64,000 bases of DNA from JABDQA01 sp963759125 (GTDB lineage: Bacteria; Desulfobacterota; Desulfobulbia; Desulfobulbales; Desulfocapsaceae): assembly GCA_963759125.1 (NCBI GenBank), contig CAVWXN010000005.1, positions 1,240,001 to 1,304,000 of the forward strand, read 5' to 3'. Within the stretch, counting starts at the first letter, position 1. Each line of letters begins with the position of its first letter. The notes beneath the pieces were generated by a model, which saw only the letters and a program-made list of their open reading frames with translations, ran no database searches and was not told the origin of the DNA. The translations under genes and the position numbers were made by a program. Positions 1 to 7,893 of the stretch are shown here, piece by piece.

Positions 1-636
1 GAGAAAGCAGGTATCGTCCCTACCAAGGACTGGAAGAGGAAACGGTTCAAGGAGAAATGGCATGAGGGCGAGACCTTGTCGGTGGCCATCGGCCAGGGTT
101 TCAACAACATGACGCCGCTGCAGATCTGCCTGATGACAGCAGCCATCGCCAACGGCGGCAAGATCTATCAGCCCCAGATAGTGGAGATGGTCAAGACCAC
201 CGACGGAGAGATAATCGAACAGTTTACCCCGAAACTGCTCAGCGAACTGTCCAACCGGGATAAATCATACCTTCATATCGTCCAGGACGGTCTGTTCGGG
301 GTGGTACAGGGCAAGCGGGGTACGGCCCGCAATGTGCGCATCGAGGGATTGACCGTGGCCGGCAAGACCGGTACTGCCCAGGTGGTTCGCCTGGCTCAAT
401 ACAAAGGTTTAAAAGAGCAGGATATTCCCTACAAATTCAGGGATCATGCCTGGTTCACCTGCTATGCGCCGGCTGATAATCCTAAAATTGCCGTAACCGT
501 GCTGGTTGAGCACGGACTGCACGGCGGTTCAGGGGCGGGGCCGATTGCCCGGGTAGTGTTGAAAAAGTATTTCGAGCAGTATCTGTTGGAGCAGGCCAGG
601 AAAGAGGCCGAGGAAGAAAAAGATGGCAAGGCATAA
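1..636 (+). CDS. mrdA: Penicillin-binding protein 2, C-terminal part (cut by window edge)
   Basis: Peptidoglycan D,D-transpeptidase of the elongation machinery, anchored in the inner membrane with its catalytic domain in the periplasm. The frame is open from base 1 to the TAA at 634-636, giving about 211 C-terminal residues. The KTG box of the transpeptidase fold is visible (VAGKTGTAQ, near base 364). The catalytic SxxK and the SxN motif lie upstream of the window. The tail is rich in Glu, Lys and Ala, as in PBP2. rodA starts 47 bases downstream, the usual mrdA-rodA pair, which supports PBP2 over PBP3. Confidence 0.93.
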   Translation, partial: EKAGIVPTKDWKRKRFKEKWHEGETLSVAIGQGFNNMTPLQICLMTAAIANGGKIYQPQIVEMVKTTDGEIIEQFTPKLLSELSNRDKSYLHIVQDGLFGVVQGKRGTARNVRIEGLTVAGKTGTAQVVRLAQYKGLKEQDIPYKFRDHAWFTCYAPADNPKIAVTVLVEHGLHGGSGAGPIARVVLKKYFEQYLLEQARKEAEEEKDGKA

Positions 637-682
637 ACGACTCGGACTATAGAGAAACCGACTCACTAAACGGCCTAGGGAA

Positions 683-1806
683 ATGATTCGTTTCGACAGA
701 AGACTTCTCGCCCATTTTGATTGGTGGCTGCTGATCATGTTTCTGCTGGTCTGCGTCATGGCGCTGTTCAATCTCTACAGCGCCTCCTATCCACCGAAAC
801 CGGGGGGCATACCTCCTTATCTGAAGCAGCTCTATTTCTTCCTGATGGGTTTTGGGGCTATTCTGGTGCTCCTTGCCGTCGACTACCAGGAGCTGCATTT
901 CTGGAATTATTTCTTCTACATATTCGTGGTCGGCCTGTTGGCCGCCATTCTTATCATCGGCAAAACTGCCGGTGGCGCCCAGCGCTGGATCAATCTCGGC
1001 ATTTTTAATCTGCAGCCTTCGGAACTGGCCAAACTTATGCTGGTGATAACCTTGGCCAGCTACTACTCGCGTAAGGAGGTTACCGACGGCTATACCATCA
1101 GGCAGCTGGTGGTCCCGATCGGTCTGACTCTGGTGCCGTTCGTCCTTATCCTCCTGCAGCCCGATCTGGGAACGGCCCTGATGCTTGGCATTATTTTTGT
1201 TTCGATGACCGTCTTTGTGAAACTGCGTTTTCCGTCTATGCGATTTTGGGGAGCACCAGCGTGGCCATGGTTTTTCTGGCCTGGGATAAACTGCTCAAAC
1301 CTTACCAGAAGCAGCGCATTCAGACCTTTCTCAATCCGGAAGGCGATCCGATGGGGCATGGTTATCAGATCATGCAGTCAAAGATTGCTGTGGGCAGTGG
1401 CGGAAGGTTCGGCAAAGGCTACCTTGAAGGTACCCAGGGCCATCTCCATTTTCTGCCCGAGCGTCACACCGATTTCGCCTTTGCGGTCTGGAGCGAGGAA
1501 TGGGGGTTTTTCGGCAGCCTGTTCTTTATCTCTATCTATTTTCTGATGTTGCTCTGGGGGCTCTACTCGAGCGCTTTCGCCCGCGACAGGTTCGGTATGC
1601 TGCTGTCGTTTGGCATTGTCATGCTGATCTTCTGGCAGGCGGTCATCAACCTGCTGATGATCCTCGGTTTTCTGCCGGTGGTCGGGATTCCTTTACCACT
1701 TGTCTCCTACGGTGGATCGTCGCTGCTGACCACCCTGCTGGCCTTTGGCATCCTGCTCAATGTCAGGATGCGGCGCTTTCAGATCGGCCAGAATGGGGAC
1801 CGATAA
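683..1806 (+). CDS. rodA: Rod-shape-determining protein RodA (one frameshift)
   Basis: SEDS-family glycosyltransferase that polymerises lipid II with PBP2. The protein is polytopic and opens with RRLLAHFDWWLL. Family segments visible are GGAQRWINLG, LQPSELAKL, LQPDLGTAL and, near the C-terminus, GIPLPLVSYGGSS. The frame breaks near base 1240: the N-terminal half reads to about SMTVFVKLRFPSM and the C-terminal half resumes with STSVAMVFLAWDK in another frame. Adding one G restores a normal product of about 374 residues. No domain is lost, so a sequencing indel is more likely than inactivation. Confidence 0.9.
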
Positions 1807-1830
1807 GGCCGGGGAGCGGGGAGGGACGGA

Positions 1831-2839
1831 TCAGGCCCTGTTCAGGGCCTCTAGGACGATGTCTTTGAGGGCTCCAATGAAATCTGGATCATCGTTGAAT
1901 GATTCGGTGGTCTCAAGGCGGATGCCGCACCCGGCGGCCAGTTCTCTGTATTCGATGTTTATTTCGACCAATGTTTCCACGTGATCGGATACAAAGCTGA
2001 TCGGCACCATGAGGATGTTGGTGCAGCCCTCTGCCCCGAGCATACTGATGGTCTCGGGCGTTGAAGGCGACAGCCACTCAACCGGTCCGGATCTGCTCTG
2101 ATAACATATCCTGCCCTGCACCCCAGTGATTTTCTCCAGCGCAGCAATGGTGCGCTGCAGGTGATCGACGTAGGGGTCTCCCTCGTCGATGAAGGATACC
2201 GGCAGGCTGTGGGCGCTGTAGACGATTTCCACCGGATCGTTGCCGAACAGCTGCAGCCCCTGGGTAATTTTTGCTGCCAGACAGGAAATGTATCCGGGAT
2301 GATCGGGCCATGAGCCGATCTCAATGAGTTCTTCCCCAATCGGGTTCTCCAGCAGGCAGCGCTTCAGCTCGTTCAGTGATGAGCCGCTGGTGGCACATGA
2401 ATAATGGGGATAAAGGCTCAGAGCAACGAGCCGGTCGATGGCTGTTTTTCTCGAAACTATTCAGGGCTTCGCGGGTGGTTGGGTGCCAGTAGCGCATGGC
2501 TGTGGTGACGACGAAGTTTCCTTCCTCGCTAAGTCGCTTCTGCAGGGCCTGCTGCTGGTTCCTGGTGATTCTGGAAATCGGTGACCCACCGCCGATCCGA
2601 CCGTAGGTCTGCACGCTTTTGGGTGCTCGTTTTCTGGCGATAAGCCAGGCCAATGGTTTCTGAAGAAAGGACGGTCCCAGCCTGATGATTTCCCGGTCTG
2701 AGAAAATATTATAGAGAAAGGGTCTGATATCCTGAGGTTTTTCAGGACCACCCATGTTGAGAAGCAGGACGCCGGTGGAGGAGCTGCGATCGTTGAAATC
2801 GTGTTGATCTGATTTCATAATCACCAATTCATACCACAT
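1831..2839 (-). CDS. hemH: Ferrochelatase HemH (one frameshift)
   Basis: Inserts Fe2+ into a porphyrin at the end of haem synthesis, or may act on coproporphyrin; the sequence does not settle which. The N-terminus shows GVLLLNMGGPEKPQD, then GRIGGGSPIS and AMRYWHPTT. The C-terminal part shows the active-site histidine segment VYSAHSLPVSF and LMVPISFVSDHVETL. The frame breaks near base 2443: the frame containing LSLYPHYSCATSGSS continues into the C-terminal half. Corrected length is about 335 residues, normal for the family. The start is uncertain; an alternative Met lies at 2818. It converges on rodA with a 24-base gap. Confidence 0.9.
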
Positions 2840-3190
2840 TCCCAGAAGGGTGAAAATAAAAGAATATGAAATCGGAACCTTGGCATTGAAAAGGACTCTG
2901 GTGGCGGTAAAAAAATTGACGCAAAACTTGATTATGGGCTACTGAACCATATATTATTAAAACAGGAAGTAAAAGAACTGATTCGTTTAAGAGCTTCAGA
3001 GAGTCCTAGTGTTGATACCTCGGTTATTTCTTTCCAAACCCCAATCCCTGCAAAACAAATAGATATTGGCTTACATCCGTTTTCTCACTGAAATCAGGAG
3101 GAATCAGGAAAACGGATTGGTCGAGGCGCGTCCGTAGGGCGTATGTTTTTGGCAGCACTATGCTGCCTGAAAACCAGATGGAGGAAATAT
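2840..3190. other. AT-rich intergenic region with a 10-bp inverted repeat
   Basis: No supported gene. A stop-free plus-strand stretch at about 2863-3091 ends in TGA but has no ATG and no recognisable family; it may be a gene remnant. A perfect inverted repeat, ATCCGTTTTC at 3075-3084 and GAAAACGGAT at 3108-3117, sits 74 bases upstream of the next start codon, in what is probably the leader of the ribosome-hibernation gene. Confidence 0.5.
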
Positions 3191-3724
3191 ATGGAACTGA
3201 AAGTCGAAGCCCGGAATGTTGAGTTGAAAAAAGGCTGGCAGATGAAAATAGAAGAGGAGAAGGAGAAACTGCTTAAACACTATGCCAGTTTCGTTCTCCA
3301 CCTCAGGGTGTCGATTGAAGCCACGACTCATCATAAAGAGGGCGGTTACGAAGTCAAGATTGTGGCTTCGGTACCAAACGACACAGTGGTAGTAACCAGA
3401 AAAGGGGAGATAGTGCGCCCCCTGCTCATCGAGGCATTCGATGTTCTAACCTTACAGCTCAAGGAAATCCTTAGAAAGAAGAGGAAAAGCAAGAAGCAGA
3501 CCGAAGCTGCCGTTGTCAGCGACAGTGTCGGTATCATAAACAAAGTCTCCCCGCATGAATCGTATGGATTCATTACTACCTTTGACGAACGGGAGATCTA
3601 TTTCCACGAGAACGCGCTGAAAAATGTCGAGATTGACGACCTCGTCGAGGGCGACAGCGTCATCTACGGAGAATCACTGGGGGATAAAGGTCCCCAGGCA
3701 TCCTGGGTGAGAGTCGCCAAGTAA
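3191..3724 (+). CDS. HPF/RaiA ribosome-associated protein with C-terminal cold-shock domain
   Basis: Probably binds the ribosome in slow growth or stress. Residues 1-100 resemble the ribosome hibernation factor domain (MELKVEARNVELKKGW, with a lysine-rich helix after about residue 95). Residues 115-177 form a cold-shock domain with YGFITTF and EIYFHENAL as the RNP-like strands. The start at 3191 is preferred because GGAGG precedes it at good spacing; an in-frame upstream start at 3143 has no such site. An intrinsic terminator follows, so it appears monocistronic. The HPF-CSD combination is known in proteobacteria. The 5-prime leader carries a strong inverted repeat. Confidence 0.85.
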   Translation: MELKVEARNVELKKGWQMKIEEEKEKLLKHYASFVLHLRVSIEATTHHKEGGYEVKIVASVPNDTVVVTRKGEIVRPLLIEAFDVLTLQLKEILRKKRKSKKQTEAAVVSDSVGIINKVSPHESYGFITTFDEREIYFHENALKNVEIDDLVEGDSVIYGESLGDKGPQASWVRVAK

Positions 3725-3746
3725 TCGAACTTAATTGAAGAACTAG

Positions 3747-3781
3747 AGCCCTCGGAGCAGTTATTGCCCGGGGGCTTTTTT
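3747..3781 (+). terminator. Rho-independent terminator of the HPF-cold-shock gene
   Basis: AGCCC at 3747-3751 plus TCGG pairs with CCGG plus GGGCT at 3768-3776. A T-run follows at 3776-3781. It lies 23 bases after the stop codon. Confidence 0.85.
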
Positions 3782-3785
3782 ATTC

Positions 3786-3848
3786 GGGGACACAATACCT
3801 ATCGTGTCCCTTCCCATACAATGGGGACACGATAGGTATTGTGTCCCC
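3786..3848. repeat. REP-like palindrome, copy 1
   Basis: Near-perfect inverted repeat: 25-bp arm from GGGGACACAATACCTATCG (3786-3810), 12-base loop, second arm ending in TTGTGTCCCC (3823-3848). Two further copies are at 13833-13887 and 61607-61660. All three lie between convergent genes. Such GGGGACA palindromes resemble non-autonomous elements mobilised by REP-associated tyrosine transposases (RAYT); no transposase is in this window. Confidence 0.85.
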
Positions 3849-3859
3849 GTTGTATCCAG

Positions 3860-5443
3860 CTAATATTTTCTGAAACAGAACTCGTCGCTCTGATAGAGTT
3901 CGGGGTCGGCATCAGGATAGTTGACTTCCTCGCCGTTCCAGGGCTTTCTCAAGGTGTAGTTGTTGTTCTCTTCAGTGACCACATTCGAGCGGTGCAGTGG
4001 AATCTTTCCACCGGCGGTGGCAATATAGCGGGGAATTGCATCACCCGAGATATTGCCGTACATCGACTCAACGATGTCCCGGCCGACCTCGAGCGGAACA
4101 CGGAAATGGGTGAACTGTGGATTACGATAGCTGCAGTTGAAGATGTAATAGGGCCTGACGTATGCTTCCTGGATCGTTTCGCAGAGCTTCCACATCTTCA
4201 CGCGGCTGTCGTTGATGCCCTTGAGCAGGACGGCCTGGTTGAGCACGGTGAAGCTGCGTTTGGAGAGGCGGCGGAAGGTGTCGCGTGATACCGGGGTTAT
4301 TTCCTGGGCGGTATTGATCTGGGTAACCACCCTGATCGGTTTTCTGTCGTTGCTCTTTTCGATAATGTCGAGCAGCTCGTCATTGACCCTCATCGGCACG
4401 GTTACCGGCACCCTGGTGCCTAGACGCTTAATTTTCACATGGTCGATTTCGTCGAGCTGTTCGAGCAGCCAGTCGAGCATCGAGTTGGGCAGCACGAAGG
4501 CATCGCCGCCGGTGACCAGCACATCCCTGATACGTTCATTGGCCCTGATATAGTCGAGTGCTTCTCGATACGCTTCTCGTGAATAGATCTTGTCCTTGCG
4601 GCCGATGTGGGCGATGCGCAGGCAGTGGGTGCAGTACATGGCGCACATATTGGTGGCCTTGATGGTTACCACCCGGGGGTAGAACTGATCGATGAGTCGG
4701 GCCGGAGAATGATCGGCAGCCACCGGTGGAATTTCGATGCCGGCATTGTCGATCATTTCCCCGGTGGGGATGGACTGGAGCATTACCGGGTCATTTATTC
4801 TACCAGGCATGATCAGGCTGGTGTAATAGGGGGTCAGCCGCATCCGGTATTCTTTGGTGACCTGGGTAACCGAAGCCGCTGCCGCGGGGGGCAGGTCAAT
4901 CAGCTCAGCCAGGGTCTCAATGGAGTCGACGGCATGTCTGATCTGGCCTGGAAAAGAATTCCAATCCTCATCCGACATCTTCAGCTTTCGCTTGATTCGG
5001 GCCTGGTTTTCCAGGATGGTTTCCCACAATTCAATGCCGCTGGGAGCGGCCTCGTCCTTTTCTTTCAGGTACGCATCGACCCGGTTGTTGGCTTCACCCG
5101 CAATGGGCAACGCCTGGGTCAGCCGCCCGCCTATGCTGACCATATGCTCGTCGATCTGCTGGTGCTTAAGGGCAAGGCTCTCAAGTGTTTCCGGGCGGAT
5201 GCCGAAGGCCTCCGGGGAAAAGCGATGCTGCCGCCGGCAATGCAGCAGAAAGGTGAAAAGCTCGACGATCGGCTCGGTCAGTTCCGCTTCGCTGGCCCTG
5301 GCCAGCAGTTCATCAGCTCTGAGGCGGGCTTCCTCTCCCGGGTCTCCGATCTGCTCACCCGAAGGCTGCAAGGCTTCCAGCAGTGTTCTCGTATAGTTGT
5401 CCAGCGCCGGCTCAGATGAAGCGGCGCCATCATTGTCGTTCAT
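3860..5443 (-). CDS. KamA-family radical SAM aminomutase
   Basis: Radical-SAM, PLP-dependent enzyme of the lysine 2,3-aminomutase family (amino group moved from alpha to beta carbon). The CxxxCxxC cluster motif CAMYCTHC is at residues 267-274. The GGD of LVTGGDAFVLP and the PLP-lysine region GGKIPL are present. At 527 residues it exceeds the usual 420 or so because of a helical N-terminal extension of about 200 residues. Of the two aspartates that bind the substrate amine in clostridial lysine aminomutase, the first is kept (LLKGIND) but the second position reads FNCSYRN, so the substrate is uncertain. Its start overlaps the upstream ATP-grasp gene by 14 bases, implying translational coupling. 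Confidence 0.85.
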   Translation of the reverse strand: MNDNDGAASSEPALDNYTRTLLEALQPSGEQIGDPGEEARLRADELLARASEAELTEPIVELFTFLLHCRRQHRFSPEAFGIRPETLESLALKHQQIDEHMVSIGGRLTQALPIAGEANNRVDAYLKEKDEAAPSGIELWETILENQARIKRKLKMSDEDWNSFPGQIRHAVDSIETLAELIDLPPAAAASVTQVTKEYRMRLTPYYTSLIMPGRINDPVMLQSIPTGEMIDNAGIEIPPVAADHSPARLIDQFYPRVVTIKATNMCAMYCTHCLRIAHIGRKDKIYSREAYREALDYIRANERIRDVLVTGGDAFVLPNSMLDWLLEQLDEIDHVKIKRLGTRVPVTVPMRVNDELLDIIEKSNDRKPIRVVTQINTAQEITPVSRDTFRRLSKRSFTVLNQAVLLKGINDSRVKMWKLCETIQEAYVRPYYIFNCSYRNPQFTHFRVPLEVGRDIVESMYGNISGDAIPRYIATAGGKIPLHRSNVVTEENNNYTLRKPWNGEEVNYPDADPELYQSDEFCFRKY

Positions 5444-6240
5444 TGTTTTCTGCCTCGATTACGGTTTGTCTGATAAAGCCGACCCCCTGGCACAACCCTT
5501 CGTCAACGTCATCCCTGTTTTTGGCCACCGAGACAACCCGGGCCAGAAAACTGCCCGGCATGACCAGAAAATTGGTGCCCGGGTGTTCGAGTATGACGAA
5601 ATCCTTGATCAGTTCACCGTTCGCGACTTTTCTGAAGGTTTCCCGTTCGTAGGGATTCTGAGGGATGTAGCCGGTAGTCAGTTTCTTGGCCTCAATTTTG
5701 TAATTATAGGTGCCCCAATGAATATTTCTGATATTGCCGTTCATTTCCATGACGTGCGGTGGAAAACGATTTTCGGTCACCGCATAATATTCCAGTTCCG
5801 GCAGCATGGGTGAGCCCTTCGGGGAGGGACTGTTCCAGGGTGAAGCAGAACTCCAGGGTGGTCCCCTGTTTCCTGGCATTGATCTCCAGAAAAAATACCT
5901 CTCCGTCGTTGTCGATCAGGTAGTCGCAGCCGAAAATACCGCGGTATCCTTTCCTGCCGAGCATCTTGCCGACCGCTAATGGTGTAGTCGTAGAGTTTCG
6001 TGCGCTGCTCGTCGTTGACTGCTGAAGGGAATTTGGAGCCGATGAAGCGGTTGCCGTCGACAATGACCTGATCGGCCACTCCGGCGATGTAAACATCGTC
6101 TTCGTTGGCGACGACGGCCAGCACCGTCGGGTCGAGTTGATGCGGAATGAAACGGGAGATCAGGTAGACATCGTTGGTGTTGCCGAAATTCAGGTCACCG
6201 GCCCAGGGTTTGCAACAAGTCGCATCCCGCCGCCTGTCTT
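5430..6240 (-). pseudogene. ATP-grasp ligase-like gene, N-terminus missing, frameshifted
   Basis: Recognisable ATP-grasp core on the minus strand. In order: SLRQAAGCDLLQ, PWAGDLNFGNTNDVY, LAVVANEDDVYIAGVADQ, GYRGIFGCDYLI and the metal-binding strand EVFFLEINARKQGTT. It then continues to VIEAENNERQ at 5430. At least three frameshifts are needed (near 6215, 5985 and 5812). Upstream of about 6240 the frame meets stops, so the pre-grasp part of a normal 400-residue enzyme is absent or lost from the assembly. It overlaps kamA by 14 bases. Family known, substrate unknown; a ligase acting on the aminomutase product is a reasonable guess. Confidence 0.6.
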
Positions 6241-6655
6241 AAAGATACGGGGATGCTGAACTGGTCAGATTAGGCTCTGATTACCTCCAGGATCTGTCTT
6301 TGTCAAGCAAATGGTTGCCCCTAACAGAAGTTTAAGAATTTTTTGCAGAAGATGTCAAAATGATTATGGTTTTATTTGTTAAGCGGTCTCCTCAAGTCAG
6401 GCTCTCCGAAGGGAAATGGCTTGACTTATGGGGCAAATTTTGTGAATTATATTTAGCACCTTAGTGCTTTTCCGATGGAGGTGCGGAGAACTCATTGGAA
6501 ACAGGTGAAGGCAATCGATGCGACGTTCACTGCGGCATTTCGTCTTTCAGCCACTATTTTCAAATGGTTCAAATGGTCACTGTCATTGGTGGCCGACCAG
6601 TGTCTCTTGGGTAACTTATTTAAGAGATAGTCTTTAAAATCAAACAGGAGGGAGT
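6241..6655. other. Intergenic region upstream of the TAXI gene
   Basis: No gene can be supported. The stretch lies between the damaged ATP-grasp gene (minus strand) and the TAXI receptor (plus strand), so it should hold divergent promoters. A TTGACT at about 6421 is followed by AT-rich sequence (AATTATAT) but the spacing is not ideal. GGAGGGAG immediately precedes the receptor start. Confidence 0.4.
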
Positions 6656-7633
6656 ATGAGTATGAAAAGAAAAGCATCACTATTGGCGGCCCTGACCCTG
6701 GGCTTTGTCATGGCGTTCAGCTCTGCGGCAGTCAGTGAAACCACCTTTGTAACCATCGGTACCGGTGGTGTAACCGGTGTTTATTATCCGACCGGTGGCG
6801 CCATTGCCCGGTCTGGTCAACAAGGGTAAAAAAGAGCACGGCATCCGGGCTTCGGTAGAGAGTACCGGTGGGTCAGTCTACAACCTCAATGCCATTGCCT
6901 CAGGTGAGCTGGATATGGGTGTTGCCCAGTCTGACTGGCAGTATCATGCCTACAACGGCACCTACAAATTTCAGAAAAGGGACCCAATAAAGACCTGCGG
7001 GCCGTATTTTCGGTTCATCCCGAACCTTTTACCGTTGTTGCCAGGACCGATTCCGGCATCAAGAATTTTGAGATCTAAAGGCAAGCGGGTCAATATCGGT
7101 AACCCGGGCTCTGGTCAGCGCGGAACCATGGAAGTACTCATGGACAAACTCGGCTGGACCAATGGATGATTTCAAACTGGCTTCCGAGCTCAAACCTGCC
7201 GAGCAGTCCCAGGCACTGTGCGATAACAAAATCGATGCCTATGTCTACACGGTTGGTCATCCCAATGGATCGATCAAGGAAGCGACGACTTCCTGTGATG
7301 CGGTTATAGTCAATGTCAACGGTCCGGTGGTTGATGCGCTGGTGGAAGAAAACCATATTACGGATAAGCGACCATTCCCGCTGGCATGTATCGCGGTACC
7401 GACGAGGATGCAAGACTTTCGGTGTCGGTGCAACCTTTGTCTCCTCTGCCAAGGTTCCCGAAAACGTTATTTACGTTGTAGTCAAATCCGTATTCGAGAA
7501 CTTCGAAGATTTCAAAAAGCTCCATCCGGCCTTTGGCGTTCTGAAGAAAGAGGAAATGGTCAAAGACGGTCTTTCTGCTCCACTGCATGACGGTGCTGCC
7601 AAGTACTTCAAGGAAGCCGGTCTGATACAGTAG
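6656..7633 (+). CDS. TAXI-family TRAP transporter solute receptor (several frameshifts)
   Basis: Periplasmic binding protein that delivers an organic acid, often a dicarboxylate or glutamate-like substrate, to the TRAP permease. It starts with a signal peptide (MSMKRKASLLAALTLGF, cleavage near AAVSE) after a GGAGG site. Family segments: TFVTIGTGGVTGVYYPTGG, NLNAIASGELDMGVAQSD, GKRVNIGNPGSGQRGTMEV, and a C-terminus FKEAGLIQ. At least five single-base shifts are needed (near 6814, 6980, 7073, 7162, 7400); they sum to zero, so start and stop share a frame. The protein is otherwise full length, about 325 residues. Either local sequence error or recent inactivation. Confidence 0.8.
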
Positions 7634-7893
7634 GTGCTCGATTGCACAAGGTTGTGCACTCGTAAAAGTGTGCACAAATGAGCCGTGTACGTTTTCTTTT
7701 TAACCTCTCCATACCGGGACCGGGCAGTGCGATTGCGCCTAGTTACCATTTACCATGCTGCCGCCCGGGATGGCGACACACCGCACGAAAGATCCCGGTA
7801 CATTCCCCTGACGTATCCGTGATGAAGTGCACGATTCTTTTTCACTAACACAACCGTTTGCCTCAAATGGTTAGGGACAACAGGAGTCGATGC
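7634..7893 (+). other. Structured intergenic segment between receptor and permease
   Basis: Two overlapping hairpins directly follow the receptor stop: TGCACAA 7643-7649 with TTGTGCA 7652-7658, or TTGTGCAC 7652-7659 with GTGCACAA 7670-7677. These are mutually exclusive. Further on, nested pairings TACCGGGA/TCCCGGTA (7712-7719, 7793-7800), GTGCG/CGCAC (7727-7731, 7782-7786) and CGCC/GGCG (7736-7739, 7772-7775) enclose a folded domain. It could be a processing or attenuation element that sets receptor:permease ratio. No known riboswitch recognised. Confidence 0.45.

Noticed and set aside
4607..5419. 270-residue open frame antisense to kamA
   Set aside because: Composition typical of antisense frames; kamA motifs are clear on the minus strand.
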